DNA from: an uncultured Balneola sp.
GTDB lineage: Bacteria > Bacteroidota > Rhodothermia > Balneolales > Balneolaceae
Reading direction: 5' to 3'
Length of the DNA stretch: 64,000 nt
Assembly (NCBI GenBank): GCA_902529115.1
Contig: CABZVB010000005.1
Coordinates: forward strand, 1-64,000
In this document: piece by piece, positions 8,499-18,388 of the stretch
Position numbering within the stretch: position 1 is the stretch's first letter
Layout: each line of letters opens with the position of its first letter
The notes under the pieces: model-generated
Seen by the model: only the letters and a program-made list of their open reading frames with translations
Databases searched by the model: none
What the model was told of the DNA's origin: nothing
Made by a program: the position numbers and the translations under genes

Positions 8499-10568
8499 AT
8501 GCGTCTATATTCCCCGGATATACATTCAACAGATATGCATGGAATGTTGAAACCTATTTTATTCAAGGCAACATTCAATACACTAGCTATATCAATCATT
8601 ATACCGGTGTTCATACTATTATGGGGTATTACACCCATTCTTTTTGCTCAAGAAGCACCTCCAACAGTTGAATACCAAGAGATAAAAACCAAATATCTGC
8701 CATATAACAACCCTATGCAAGCTTGGGCTTCCTCCACTGGCCCTAGCGTGAATGACACTACAGATTTGATACCCATAGAGCTGCAATTGGACAGTTTCGA
8801 GCGTGATATGATGCTTCGAATTGCCAATATATATGGGACTCATGTCCAGGCCCTAAAAGCACAAGTAAATAATGAGCCAGTGGAGGCAGAACGTTTGATT
8901 AACGAATCGTTAACAGCTTCACAGGAGTTACTGGATGAGTACCCTGAAATCAGGAGTAATACTCGATTTATGCAACTTTCTAGAGCTGTAGTTGCTGAGT
9001 ATAGGACCTTTTATGGGATTAGTGAAGAAGAAGATCAGGCTCAAGGAGAAATATTTGCAATTCAAGAAGACTTTTTAGAGGATGAAAATACCCTAGCGGA
9101 GGATTTTAATTTTCCTAAAGATACCGAAAGCTTTAAAACAACCGTGCCTCTTCTGCAAAATACGCAGGTCAATCGTCACCTTGTTTACTACACGCTTCGT
9201 AGGCCGGATGTAATGGAAAAATGGAGAGAGAGGGCAGAGGTGTACAAACCCATGATGCTTGAGATTTTCAGAGAGGAAAGATTGCCCGAAGAATTAGTTT
9301 ATTTAGCTTTTATTGAAAGTGGTCTTAATCCTACTGCTAGAAGTTGGGCATCGGCAGTGGGAATGTGGCAGTTTATTTCAGCTACAGCCCGAATTTATGG
9401 AATTGAAATAAATTGGTGGGTAGACGAGCGAAGAGACCCTGAAAAAGCTACCAGAGCCGCTGCTCGACACCTTAAAGATTTATACAATGTATGGGGTGAT
9501 TGGCATCTAGCTATGGCCAATTACAATATTAGTCCACGTGGTTTAAATAGAGCCATTACCCGTGCAGGTGGAGTGAAAGATTATTGGGCTGCCTATCCTT
9601 ATCTTCCCCGTGAGACCAGAGGTTACGTGCCGGGTTTTATTGCCACAACCATGATTAATTTGAGCCCAGAGGACTTTGGCTTTCAAACTAACTATGAACA
9701 AGAACCATATTCCTATGAGACTGTGGAGGTTGATGGCCTTGTTTCTTTAGAGCTTCTCGCAGAAGCTATGGGCTTATCAACAGAAGTCCTAAAAGAATAT
9801 AATCCAGAACTCTTACGGTGGGCAACCCCACCTGGTTCGAAGTATTCCCTAAAAGTACCCGTTGGTAAAGCGAATTATTTATTAGCTATCTATGACAGTT
9901 TACCTCTAGAAACTCAAAATCAAAGCATCACCATGCATACTGTACGAAGAGGGGAATCTATCGGCCTGATTGCACGTAAATATGGTACAACGGTTAGTGG
10001 TATTTATGCAAGTAATGATAATCTCTCTAATATTATTTATCCGGGGCAGGTGATTGCGGTACCATTACCATCAGGATCTATTAATCAACTATCCGTTAAC
10101 CGTCCCAGTAATCAACGAAGTGGAACAGTGACTACCCGATCGAGTTCATCGAGCAGTTCTATTCCACCCAACTCGGTCAAGATATTATATAAAGTAAAAA
10201 CAGGTGATACAATTGGACATATCGCCGAATGGCATGACGTTCGTGCATGGGAAATAAGAAGCTGGAATGGAATAGGGAATACTATTCGGGTAGGACAAAA
10301 TTTAACCTTGTATGTAGCAAATAATCGTGAACAATATTACAAAACTATAAATAGTCTTAGCTTTAACGATAAACAAGATTTAGAACGTCGCCAAAAAAGG
10401 GGTGAAAATATTTTCGGGGGACAAGATATCTTTACTTATGTTGTCAAGCGAAATGATACCCTATCCGCGATTGCTCGTAATTTTAGAATGTCAACAACTC
10501 AATTACGTGAACTTAATGATTTATCAGGGTCCACTATATATATCGGACAAGTACTTAAGGTTCGATAA
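8499..10568 (+). CDS. MltD-like membrane/periplasmic lytic transglycosylase with three LysM domains
   Basis: Cleaves the glycan strands of peptidoglycan in the periplasm. After a hydrophobic signal segment (...WGITPILFAQ) there is a conserved N-terminal region, then the SLT/GH23 domain with catalytic Glu in FIESGLNP (E276 counted from the TTG at 8490) and the AVGMWQFI and MANYN motifs, then three LysM repeats (about residues 482-527, 565-612 and 648-692). The start is uncertain: TTG 8490, ATG 8499, ATG 8535 or ATG 8544; the later ones place the signal peptide nearer the N terminus. A broken copy of its first third lies just upstream. Two bases separate its stop from the protease gene that follows, so the two are probably co-transcribed. 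Confidence 0.93.
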   Translation: MRLYSPDIHSTDMHGMLKPILFKATFNTLAISIIIPVFILLWGITPILFAQEAPPTVEYQEIKTKYLPYNNPMQAWASSTGPSVNDTTDLIPIELQLDSFERDMMLRIANIYGTHVQALKAQVNNEPVEAERLINESLTASQELLDEYPEIRSNTRFMQLSRAVVAEYRTFYGISEEEDQAQGEIFAIQEDFLEDENTLAEDFNFPKDTESFKTTVPLLQNTQVNRHLVYYTLRRPDVMEKWRERAEVYKPMMLEIFREERLPEELVYLAFIESGLNPTARSWASAVGMWQFISATARIYGIEINWWVDERRDPEKATRAAARHLKDLYNVWGDWHLAMANYNISPRGLNRAITRAGGVKDYWAAYPYLPRETRGYVPGFIATTMINLSPEDFGFQTNYEQEPYSYETVEVDGLVSLELLAEAMGLSTEVLKEYNPELLRWATPPGSKYSLKVPVGKANYLLAIYDSLPLETQNQSITMHTVRRGESIGLIARKYGTTVSGIYASNDNLSNIIYPGQVIAVPLPSGSINQLSVNRPSNQRSGTVTTRSSSSSSSIPPNSVKILYKVKTGDTIGHIAEWHDVRAWEIRSWNGIGNTIRVGQNLTLYVANNREQYYKTINSLSFNDKQDLERRQKRGENIFGGQDIFTYVVKRNDTLSAIARNFRMSTTQLRELNDLSGSTIYIGQVLKVR

Positions 10569-10570
10569 TA

Positions 10571-12304
10571 ATGGCCAAAATACCATTAAATCCGTTACGA
10601 AATGTTCGTAAAAAGTTATTTTTTGGATTTATTATTCTCCTAGCTATCTCGTCTACAGCTTACCAACAAAAAGATCTTTTTTTCCGAATAAAACAAAGTT
10701 TAGAAATTTTTTCTGAGGCATTTAGTTTAATTGTTGTTGAGTTTGTTGATAAAATAGATCCTCTTGAGCTAATGGGGGTAGGACTAAACGCGATGTTCGA
10801 AAGTTTAGATCCTTATACTAATTATTTCGATGCAAGTAGTAATGAGCAAGCGGAAATTTTAAATCGAAGTAATTTTTCTAGTATAGGAATTCAGGTTGAT
10901 AATAAAGAAAACAGAGCGGTTGTGGTTCGAGTGATTGATGGGAGTCCAGCCCAAAGATCAGGTATTCGTACGGGTGACATTATCCAATCGATTGACGGTC
11001 TATCAACTGAAACTCTTGAACCAGAGGAAATAGAAAATTTGTTAATGGGTGAAATTGGTTCCAAGGTTACCCTTACCGTAGAAACGCAGAACACAACGAT
11101 AGACCAGCTACAACTATCTCGCGCTAAATTTGATCCGAAGAGCTTGGGTTATGCGGCCATCCTTAATCTAAATGGACGACCCATCATTGAGTTGAATACG
11201 GATACCAAAGAATTAGAACCCCTGGATTCCAGCATAACTGAACAGAAACAGGGTGTAGCGTATCTTCAATTAAATGAATTTAGCCTAGGTGTGAATGCTG
11301 AATTTAGGCAAGCTTTAGAAGCTATAATTAAGAAATCTGAGCTACATGGACTCATCCTAGATTTAAGGGGAAACCCTGGTGGACTTTTACAGGAATCAAT
11401 TAAGATGTTAGATTTTATGGTCGAACCAGGCATCACTGTGGTTGAAACGATAGGCCGTTTAGATGAATATAATACTCGATACATAACCAGAGAAGTTCCT
11501 AGGTACAATGGTCCTCTAGTCGTATTAATTGACCAAGGAAGTGCGAGTGCAAGCGAAATTTTATCGGGGGTTGTGCAGGATCTAGATAGAGGAGTTGTAG
11601 TAGGGGAGCGTAGTTTCGGAAAAGGTTTAGTTCAATTAGTTAAACCTTTACCATACAACAACTCAATGAAATATACTATATCAAGGTATTATGTTCCTTC
11701 TGGAAGGAGTATTCAAAGTCTAGAGTATACTCATGATACAAATAACACAGCCTTTCAGCAAGCAGATGATAATGTATATAAAACCAAAAATGGTAGAGTG
11801 GTACGTGGAGGGAGGGGCATTGAGCCTGATCTTCAGACTGATACAGAAATACTCAGTTCATTCCAATTGGAGCTGCTACGGTTGGGATTAGTTAGTGAAT
11901 TTATTCAGCAATTAGAGTTACCCATAACAGCCATAATTGATGATGAGCTTATAAGAGTCATAACTAAACAATTTATGGATAATTTTGACCCCACTCGTTT
12001 GCAGATATGGAGTGAGATGTTGTCATTGACGGACTCTCTAGGTTTTTCTTTAAATGATAAGAATGCATTGAATGCCAATACAAAGGAGTCTATATTACAA
12101 ATTAATGATTATATCAATGAAATGGCTAAGGTTAACTTAATAAAAAAAGCTGGAGAAGTAGAGGTAGTATTAGAGTTGGAACTGATACGGTTTTATAAAG
12201 GAAACAAGGCCTGGAAAAGAGCTAGTCTAGCCATTGATCCAGCAGTGATTTCTGGAATACAGCTTTTGGACGAATTGCAAGATTATTATTCAATAGTACA
12301 ATAA
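10571..12304 (+). CDS. S41 C-terminal processing peptidase with PDZ domain
   Basis: Periplasmic, inner-membrane-anchored serine protease of the CtpA/Prc family, which trims exported proteins and often controls cell-wall hydrolases. One N-terminal hydrophobic segment (about residues 14-28) is followed by a PDZ domain (about 95-180) and the S41 core. The core carries LDLRGNPGG, the catalytic serine inside GSASASE (324-329) and the catalytic lysine K351 in SFGKGLVQ. Its 577 residues fit the family; the last about 150 are a helical extension. It lies directly behind a lytic transglycosylase, which fits a protease-hydrolase pairing, but a substrate relation is only inferred. Confidence 0.93.
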   Translation: MAKIPLNPLRNVRKKLFFGFIILLAISSTAYQQKDLFFRIKQSLEIFSEAFSLIVVEFVDKIDPLELMGVGLNAMFESLDPYTNYFDASSNEQAEILNRSNFSSIGIQVDNKENRAVVVRVIDGSPAQRSGIRTGDIIQSIDGLSTETLEPEEIENLLMGEIGSKVTLTVETQNTTIDQLQLSRAKFDPKSLGYAAILNLNGRPIIELNTDTKELEPLDSSITEQKQGVAYLQLNEFSLGVNAEFRQALEAIIKKSELHGLILDLRGNPGGLLQESIKMLDFMVEPGITVVETIGRLDEYNTRYITREVPRYNGPLVVLIDQGSASASEILSGVVQDLDRGVVVGERSFGKGLVQLVKPLPYNNSMKYTISRYYVPSGRSIQSLEYTHDTNNTAFQQADDNVYKTKNGRVVRGGRGIEPDLQTDTEILSSFQLELLRLGLVSEFIQQLELPITAIIDDELIRVITKQFMDNFDPTRLQIWSEMLSLTDSLGFSLNDKNALNANTKESILQINDYINEMAKVNLIKKAGEVEVVLELELIRFYKGNKAWKRASLAIDPAVISGIQLLDELQDYYSIVQ

Positions 12305-12307
12305 GTT

Positions 12308-13162
12308 ATGGCTGCGAAAGCCGATTTGCATATTCATACCACCTATTCTGATGGAAAAAAAAGCCCATTAGAGGTTCTTAATTTGGCAGTGTCTAAAGGG
12401 TTAAAGGCTATTTCAATAACAGACCATGATACCGTTAAAGGTTATTTAAATGGAGTAGAAATATTAAAATCGGAACAATTACCAATTGAACTAATAACAG
12501 GTGCAGAATTTACGGCTTCCTTTAAAGGCAAAGATATTCATTTGTTAGGTTATTATTTTGATCCTTATCATAAAGAATTATCGGAGTACTTAACAACATG
12601 TTCGGTACAACGGAGATGTCGAATGAAATCTATGATTGAATGGCTCAATAAAAAAAATATTGAGGTTGATTTTCAAGAAGTTTTAGCTATATCCAAACAA
12701 GCCACTTTAACTCGTCCTCATTTAGCTAGGTTATTAGTAGAAAAAAACTATGTAGCCAATCAGATAGAGGCCTTTCAAAGATACTTGGTTATAGCTCATG
12801 AGGAAACACACCAGCCCTATTTCTTAGATGCCAGTTCCCTTATAGCATTGGTGCGAAGAGCGGGAGGAGCCATTATATTGGCACACCCAGGGAAGTTATT
12901 TACTCAGCCAGAGCTCGAAGAAATTCGAATGCTAGGTATAGACGGGGTTGAATGTATTCATCCTAGTCATACATATCAGCAACATAATTACTTTGTAAGA
13001 TGGGCTAAAAAAAATCATCTACTTCAAACAGGTGGAAGTGATTATCATGGACATCTAGATTTTGGTTATACTCCCATCGGTACGGTCACGACTTCCTATA
13101 ATAACGTAATAAAGATGAAGGCAATGACCCAACAAAGAAGAGCTTTAATTCCTAATAATTAA
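12308..13162 (+). CDS. PHP-domain phosphoesterase (YciV/RNase AM-like)
   Basis: Cytoplasmic metal-dependent phosphoesterase. The PHP motifs are all there: DLHIHTTYSDG at the N terminus, ITDHDTVKG, GAEFT, ILAHPGK and GGSDYHG near the C terminus. At 284 residues it matches the stand-alone PHP proteins related to E. coli YciV (a 5'-3' exoribonuclease acting on short RNAs and nucleoside 3',5'-bisphosphates). The start ATG is four bases after the protease stop, so both are probably on one transcript. Family is certain; the exact substrate cannot be told from sequence. Confidence 0.9.
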   Translation: MAAKADLHIHTTYSDGKKSPLEVLNLAVSKGLKAISITDHDTVKGYLNGVEILKSEQLPIELITGAEFTASFKGKDIHLLGYYFDPYHKELSEYLTTCSVQRRCRMKSMIEWLNKKNIEVDFQEVLAISKQATLTRPHLARLLVEKNYVANQIEAFQRYLVIAHEETHQPYFLDASSLIALVRRAGGAIILAHPGKLFTQPELEEIRMLGIDGVECIHPSHTYQQHNYFVRWAKKNHLLQTGGSDYHGHLDFGYTPIGTVTTSYNNVIKMKAMTQQRRALIPNN

Positions 13163-13170
13163 TATAAATC

Positions 13171-13650
13171 ATGAGAAAAAAACTAGGGATTTTCAAGGAT
13201 TTAACAAATACAGAAATTGAAGATGCTACCGTGGGGATTGTGGTTTCAAGGTGGAATTCTATGATTACTGAAGCAATGTTAGAAGGTGCTTTATCTACTC
13301 TAAAAGCTAATGGTGTAAATAAAGATTCTATTACGATAGTACGTTGTCCAGGGAGTTATGAGATTCCACTTACCGCACAGTGGTTATTAGAAACTAAACG
13401 CTATGACGGTGTTATTGCTCTAGGTGTAGTAATTCGAGGTGGCACTCCACATTTCAAATATGTATGTAATGCAGTAAATCGAGGAGTAATTGATTTAAAT
13501 CTGCGTTTTTCAACTCCCGTTGCATTTGGCGTACTTACAACAGATAATGTACAACAGGCTTTAGATAGAGTAGGAGATAAAGGAAATAAAGGGTCAGAGG
13601 CAGCCCTAGCCCTTTTAGAGATGATAGCAATACGACAAAATCTAAAGTAG
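13171..13650 (+). CDS. ribH: 6,7-dimethyl-8-ribityllumazine synthase
   Basis: Penultimate step of riboflavin synthesis: condenses the 5-amino-6-ribitylaminouracil precursor with dihydroxybutanone phosphate. Recognisable parts are VVSRWNS near the N terminus, CPGSYEIPL, the active-site loop VIRGGTPHF with the catalytic histidine, and GNKGSEAA. Length (159 residues) is typical. It follows the PHP gene after 8 bases and is not with other rib genes, as is common in this phylum. Confidence 0.96.
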   Translation: MRKKLGIFKDLTNTEIEDATVGIVVSRWNSMITEAMLEGALSTLKANGVNKDSITIVRCPGSYEIPLTAQWLLETKRYDGVIALGVVIRGGTPHFKYVCNAVNRGVIDLNLRFSTPVAFGVLTTDNVQQALDRVGDKGNKGSEAALALLEMIAIRQNLK

Positions 13651-13753
13651 CTTATGACGTCAAAATATTTTTTTATTAAGATGGTTTAAGAAATAGCTTT
13701 CAAAAATAGTTGCCTAATATAGCTTGTTAGAAATAAGCAGTTTAGCTTAAAAC

Positions 13754-13794
13754 AAAAGCACTTTATAATGAGTATAATTAAGGCGCTTTTTTCT
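13754..13794 (+). terminator. Probable terminator after ribH
   Basis: An imperfect stem (AAAAGCACTT against AAGGCGCTTTT, one bulge and one mismatch) around an AT-rich loop, followed by TTTTTTCTT, in the 202-base gap between ribH and uppS. The rest of that gap is AT-rich with no recognisable gene. The stem is weaker than the other terminators in the window. Confidence 0.5.
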
Positions 13795-13852
13795 TGAATA
13801 AGCACTAATAAAGCTCTAATTTAATAAATTAAAGAAAATCAACAACTATCCC

Positions 13853-14656
13853 TTGAAAGAGCTAAGTCTCACTAAAATTAAACAGACTCAGGAAGACAAG
13901 AATCGGCAGAAAGAGTTAACGGATTCAGGTGTCATACCAGTGCATATCGCCATCATTATGGATGGTAATGGGCGATGGGCTAAAAGTAAAGGGAATATTA
14001 GGCTTTTTGGACACAAGGTAGGTGTAGATTCTGTTAGAGATATCACTGAGGCGTGTGCTCAGGTCGGGGTTAAATTTCTCACCTTATATGCTTTTTCGAC
14101 AGAAAACTGGGGTAGACCAAATGCTGAAGTTCGAGGGCTAATGCGATTGCTTGTATCCTCTCTTAGGAAGGAGGCGGATAACCTACATCGAAACAATATT
14201 CGTTTGGTCACCATTGGCCAGATGGACCGATTTCCTGACGATTGTATTAAAGAATTAGATGAGGCTGTATCATTAACACAGGATAATACAGGATTAGAGC
14301 TATGTCTTGCACTTAGTTATTCAGGTCGATGGGATATCACTGAGGCTGTGAAAAAAATTGCTAAACATGTAGAAAAAGGTAGATTAGCTCCTAATTTAAT
14401 TAATGACCAAATGATTGGTGATCATCTTTCTACCGCTAGTATACCGGATCCTGATTTAATTATTAGAACTAGCGGTGAATATCGTATTAGTAACTTTTTA
14501 TTATGGCAATTGGCGTATTCTGAATTGTATATATCTGAATTATATTGGCCTGATTTTAGACGTAACGAATTGTATGAAGCTATTCATTCGTTCCAAAAAA
14601 GAGATCGAAGATTTGGGAAAGTGTACAAAAATAAAAAAGACGAAATAAGCGACTAG
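13853..14656 (+). CDS. uppS: Isoprenyl transferase (undecaprenyl diphosphate synthase)
   Basis: Makes the C55 lipid carrier for cell-wall synthesis by cis-adding isopentenyl units. Contains IAIIMDGNGRWAK with the catalytic Asp, FGHKVG, TLYAFSTENW, SYSGRWDI, RTSGEYRISNFLLWQ and the ELYWPDF end motif. The start is a TTG: no ATG occurs in frame before the active-site motif, and the 20-residue leader before the core is the usual length. It opens a cluster with bamA and three skp-like genes, a common order in Bacteroidota. Confidence 0.95.
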   Translation: MKELSLTKIKQTQEDKNRQKELTDSGVIPVHIAIIMDGNGRWAKSKGNIRLFGHKVGVDSVRDITEACAQVGVKFLTLYAFSTENWGRPNAEVRGLMRLLVSSLRKEADNLHRNNIRLVTIGQMDRFPDDCIKELDEAVSLTQDNTGLELCLALSYSGRWDITEAVKKIAKHVEKGRLAPNLINDQMIGDHLSTASIPDPDLIIRTSGEYRISNFLLWQLAYSELYISELYWPDFRRNELYEAIHSFQKRDRRFGKVYKNKKDEISD

Positions 14657-14734
14657 TTCGTTACAGTAAAAGTTATCAGCTTGAAGGATTAAATATTGTT
14701 TATCAAGATATTACAGACTCAAAATAATACAACA

Positions 14735-17185
14735 ATGCACTCGCTAAGGAATGCATTTGCACTTATTATATTTGTGCTTTTTAGCAGTTTTTTTACTGTT
14801 TATGCCCAACAAATACAAATAACAGATCCTACTCTGGAGACCCCTGAAGAATATCGTATTTCCCATGTTCGAGTTCAGGGTAATCAAAGCACGCGCACTC
14901 AATTTATTATCAATACCAGTGGATTGGTAGAAGGGAAAGTAATTACTTACCCAGGTGATGATATACCGAATGCTATAAACCGTTTATTTCAAGTTGGTTT
15001 ATTTTCTGATGTAAAAGTATTTATTGAGAATCAATCTTTAACAAGCCTAGGTATTCTCATCCAAGTGGCTGAACAACCCCGGATGCTTGAATACAGGATA
15101 GAAGGAGTTAAGAAATCAGAGGCTGATGATTTAGAAGATCTAATCAGTTTAGTTCAAGGTGCAGCAATTACGGATGCAAATCTTATACAAGCCAAGCGTA
15201 CCATTATTCGGTTTTTTAAAGAAAAAGGATTATGGGGAACTGAAGTGGTTACTCGGATAGAAGACTCGGAGGAAATAGAAAACCGATCCATCTTATATTT
15301 CGATGTAAAAAAAGGGAAGAAATTAGAAATAAAGGACATTCAATTTTTTGGATTAGATCGGTTCACTGAAAAAGATTTATTGAAGGTAATTAAGCCTTTA
15401 AAAGAAGATGCTTGGTGGAAATTTTTGTCAAAAAAACTCTACAAACAGGAAGACTTTGATGAGGGAGTGGTTAATCTAATTACCCATTTTCAAGAAGAAG
15501 GGCATATTGATGCTAGAATTGTTTCCGATAGTTTATGGGTAGACGATTTTGGGAATGCACAACAAGGACTACTTCTAGCCTTTACCATCTATGAGGGTCC
15601 TCAGTACAAGGTCCGAGATATAAGTTGGGATGGTAATACTGTATACACTGATGACCAACTGACACAGTCTTTAGGTTTTGAAGTGGGGGATATTTTTAAT
15701 CAAACACTCTACGATGAAAATTTAAACTTCAACAAAACCTCTACAGACATAAATAGTTTGTATCAAAATATTGGCTATTTATTTTTTCAGGCCATCCCTA
15801 CCATCTCTAAAGCTGGTAACGATTCGTTAGATATTCACTTCGATATTTACGAAGATGAAATTGCAACTATCCGAAAAGTAACCTTTAGTGGAAATACGCA
15901 AACCCATGACGACGTTGTTAGAAGGACCCTGCGCACAATACCTGGCGCCACCTACAGCCGTGAAGCTATCGTTCGTTCGGTTCGTGAACTCAGTACCTTA
16001 GGATTTTTTGACCCACAAAATATCACCCCTGATGTGCAACCCATTCCCCAAAACAAAGAAGTAGACGTATCTTTTGTGGTTGATGAATCTGCTAGCACTT
16101 CAAATTTTGAGTTTTCTGGGGGGTATGGTGGACGTGCAATTGGTGCATTAATATCTACACGTCTAAACTTTAACAACTTTTCGTTACAGAGGGCGTTAGC
16201 TGGTGACTTTACACCATTTCCTTCAGGCGATGGACAAAACCTTTCATTGGGTGTTCAGGTGACTGGTACTGGTTTTCAAAGCTATAGTTTTGGATTTGTA
16301 GAGCCTTGGCTAAACGGAAAGCCTACTTCATTTGGCGTAAATCTTTCTTACAATTTTATTCAGTACCGTGGCTTTTCTGAAAAAAATCGACTCTTTTCAT
16401 CTTCAGTGTCTCTTGGAAAGCGATTACGATGGCCCGATGATTACTTTTCTAGCAGAACTGCGCTAGGGTATCAATTGTATGATATTCAAGGTACAGCCTC
16501 CTTTTTATCAGCTGGAACCTCTTCCATTATTTCAATTAACCAGACTTTTGAGCGTAATTCATTGGACAATTTCATATCGCCAAATAGAGGATCTAAATTA
16601 GGACTGTCCTTTGAGATAGCACCTCCGTTACCAGGCCTTTCAGAATACTATAAAATCAAGACAGACTATCAATATCACATCCCTATTGTAGAGAAATTGG
16701 TACTGACTAGTCAGGTGAATTTTGGATTTATTGGCTTTTTCACTAATGATAGGCGGTCTAATTTCCAGCGGTTCTTAGTCGGAGGAACACAACTCCAGCA
16801 ACGGCAAAGTTTTTTGTATGATAATATCGATTTACGAGGATATCCCGGTGGTAGTGATGGCAGCATAGCACCAATAATAGATGGACGGCAAGTTGGCGGG
16901 CGTGTTTACAATAAATATTCCTTTGAACTACGGTATCCAGCGGTTAGTAATGAGCAGTTACAATTAATACCCTATGCTTTTTATGATGCTGCAAATGCAT
17001 TTAATGAATTTGCAACTTTTGATCCATTTAATGTCAAGCGCGCAATTGGGTTCGGAACCCGTTTATATCTACCAGTATTAGGACTTGTTGATTTGAGTTA
17101 TGGGTACCGATTAGATAATATAGAAGGGACCAACACACTTGCAGGAGAATGGGAATTTTTGTTTAATATTGGTGCACCATTTTAG
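14735..17185 (+). CDS. bamA: Outer-membrane protein assembly factor BamA
   Basis: Core of the machine that folds beta-barrel proteins into the outer membrane. The ATG at 14735 is preferred over the upstream TTG at 14696 because it places the signal peptide (MHSLRNAFALIIF...VYAQ) at the N terminus. POTRA-type repeats fill about residues 35-430 (for example ISHVRVQGN, YRIEGVKK, IKDIQFFG, VRDISWDG, IRKVTFSG). An Omp85 16-strand barrel follows to the end, with the VGGTQLQQRQSF and LRGYPGGSDG loops in the place of the lid-loop VRGF motif, and the terminal phenylalanine usual for barrels. It is followed after three bases by the first chaperone gene. Confidence 0.95.
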   Translation: MHSLRNAFALIIFVLFSSFFTVYAQQIQITDPTLETPEEYRISHVRVQGNQSTRTQFIINTSGLVEGKVITYPGDDIPNAINRLFQVGLFSDVKVFIENQSLTSLGILIQVAEQPRMLEYRIEGVKKSEADDLEDLISLVQGAAITDANLIQAKRTIIRFFKEKGLWGTEVVTRIEDSEEIENRSILYFDVKKGKKLEIKDIQFFGLDRFTEKDLLKVIKPLKEDAWWKFLSKKLYKQEDFDEGVVNLITHFQEEGHIDARIVSDSLWVDDFGNAQQGLLLAFTIYEGPQYKVRDISWDGNTVYTDDQLTQSLGFEVGDIFNQTLYDENLNFNKTSTDINSLYQNIGYLFFQAIPTISKAGNDSLDIHFDIYEDEIATIRKVTFSGNTQTHDDVVRRTLRTIPGATYSREAIVRSVRELSTLGFFDPQNITPDVQPIPQNKEVDVSFVVDESASTSNFEFSGGYGGRAIGALISTRLNFNNFSLQRALAGDFTPFPSGDGQNLSLGVQVTGTGFQSYSFGFVEPWLNGKPTSFGVNLSYNFIQYRGFSEKNRLFSSSVSLGKRLRWPDDYFSSRTALGYQLYDIQGTASFLSAGTSSIISINQTFERNSLDNFISPNRGSKLGLSFEIAPPLPGLSEYYKIKTDYQYHIPIVEKLVLTSQVNFGFIGFFTNDRRSNFQRFLVGGTQLQQRQSFLYDNIDLRGYPGGSDGSIAPIIDGRQVGGRVYNKYSFELRYPAVSNEQLQLIPYAFYDAANAFNEFATFDPFNVKRAIGFGTRLYLPVLGLVDLSYGYRLDNIEGTNTLAGEWEFLFNIGAPF

Positions 17186-17188
17186 TTT

Positions 17189-17755
17189 ATGAAAATAAAT
17201 TACCAACATAATGTACTAAGCTTCTGCAGAATTTCACTCTTAATTAGTAGTACTATAGCTATACTAGTTAGCACTGAGATAAATGCTCAGGATCAAAAAA
17301 TAGGATATTTTGAATCTGATTTAGTCGTTGCACAGTTACCCGAATACGCTGGTATTGAACAGCGGTTACAATTATTGAGCAGTGGGTGGCAGCAAGAAGC
17401 ACAAGAAATGTTAGATAAAGTAAATGCTTTAAAAGAAGATTATCAGGCTAAAGAAATTTTATATACTGAAGAGATTCGCAGTCAAAAAAGAGTGGAAATT
17501 GAACAGAAGAAAAAACAGCATCAAACATTTCTCCAGCAAAAGTTTGGTCCTAGCGGTGAATATTTTCAGCAACAAAGTGATTTATTAGAGCCAATACAAA
17601 GAAAAGTATTTAGTGCCGCACGGACTGTTGCTCTTGAGAAAGGATATGATTATATCTTTGATAGAAGTGGTGATATTTATCTGATATATGCTAGGGCTGA
17701 ATTTGATATTACATCAGATATCCTGTTCGAGTTAGGAATAGATTTGGAAAATTAA
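17189..17755 (+). CDS. Skp/OmpH-family periplasmic chaperone, copy 1
   Basis: Predicted holdase that carries unfolded outer-membrane proteins to BamA. It has an N-terminal signal segment ending near INAQ, then the family start QKIGYFESDLVVAQLPEY, a long charged coiled-coil arm rich in Gln/Lys/Glu (about residues 65-125) and the closing core motif EKGYDYIFDRSGDIYLIYA. Length 188 fits. It is the first of three consecutive paralogs, three bases after bamA, so probably co-transcribed with it. Confidence 0.9.
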   Translation: MKINYQHNVLSFCRISLLISSTIAILVSTEINAQDQKIGYFESDLVVAQLPEYAGIEQRLQLLSSGWQQEAQEMLDKVNALKEDYQAKEILYTEEIRSQKRVEIEQKKKQHQTFLQQKFGPSGEYFQQQSDLLEPIQRKVFSAARTVALEKGYDYIFDRSGDIYLIYARAEFDITSDILFELGIDLEN

Positions 17756-17821
17756 CATACAAATTAGGATAGGTAATTAAGTAAAAATTACGGTATTTTT
17801 TGAATCAAAATTAAAATAACT

Positions 17822-18364
17822 ATGAAACAGACTTTTTTATTTTTCGCATCCATTTGGATTTTTCTGTGTACGGCAGGAATTCAGGCCCAAGTAAAAATTG
17901 GATATATGAATCCATCTGTGATATTAGCACAGTTGGACGAAGTAGCTGTCGTAGACCAACTAATCGAGCAACTTGTCCAGGAAAGAGATTCAGAATTAAT
18001 GTCTAAAGCCAATCGACTTCAACAAGATTTTGTAGCATATGAAGAAGCTAGAAGCATGCTAAACGAAGAAGCTCGATTAACAAGAGAGAAAGATTTATTA
18101 GATCGAGATCAGCAACTTCAAGAAGAAAGAGAAAATTATCTCAACGAAATCACCCAGAAACGAGCACAATTACTTCAACCTATAATTGAAAAAATAGATC
18201 AAATAATGGCGGAAGTAGCACAAGAAAAAGGGCTAGACTTAATACTAAATGAAGCAACATCTTATGGTGATGCAATAGTGTTTTTTAGTTCCGATGACCT
18301 TAATATTACCCAGGAAGTACTCAATAAAATGATTGCTTCTGGAAATAATAATAATAATAATTAA
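17822..18364 (+). CDS. Skp/OmpH-family periplasmic chaperone, copy 2
   Basis: Same architecture as its neighbours: signal peptide (...CTAGIQAQ), VKIGYMNPSVILAQLDE, coiled-coil arm, and EKGLDLILNEATSYGDAIVFFSSDDLNIT at the end. The protein finishes in six asparagines coded by a run of AAT triplets, whose length could vary by slippage without changing the frame. It is separated from copy 1 by 66 bases and from copy 3 by 24. Confidence 0.9.
   Translation: MKQTFLFFASIWIFLCTAGIQAQVKIGYMNPSVILAQLDEVAVVDQLIEQLVQERDSELMSKANRLQQDFVAYEEARSMLNEEARLTREKDLLDRDQQLQEERENYLNEITQKRAQLLQPIIEKIDQIMAEVAQEKGLDLILNEATSYGDAIVFFSSDDLNITQEVLNKMIASGNNNNNN
18344..18364 (+). repeat. AAT triplet microsatellite at a gene end
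   Basis: Six AAT codons directly before the TAA stop of the second Skp-like gene. Changes in copy number would only lengthen or shorten an asparagine tail. Confidence 0.9.
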
Positions 18365-18388
18365 TATCAATTCAATAAAACTATCCAT

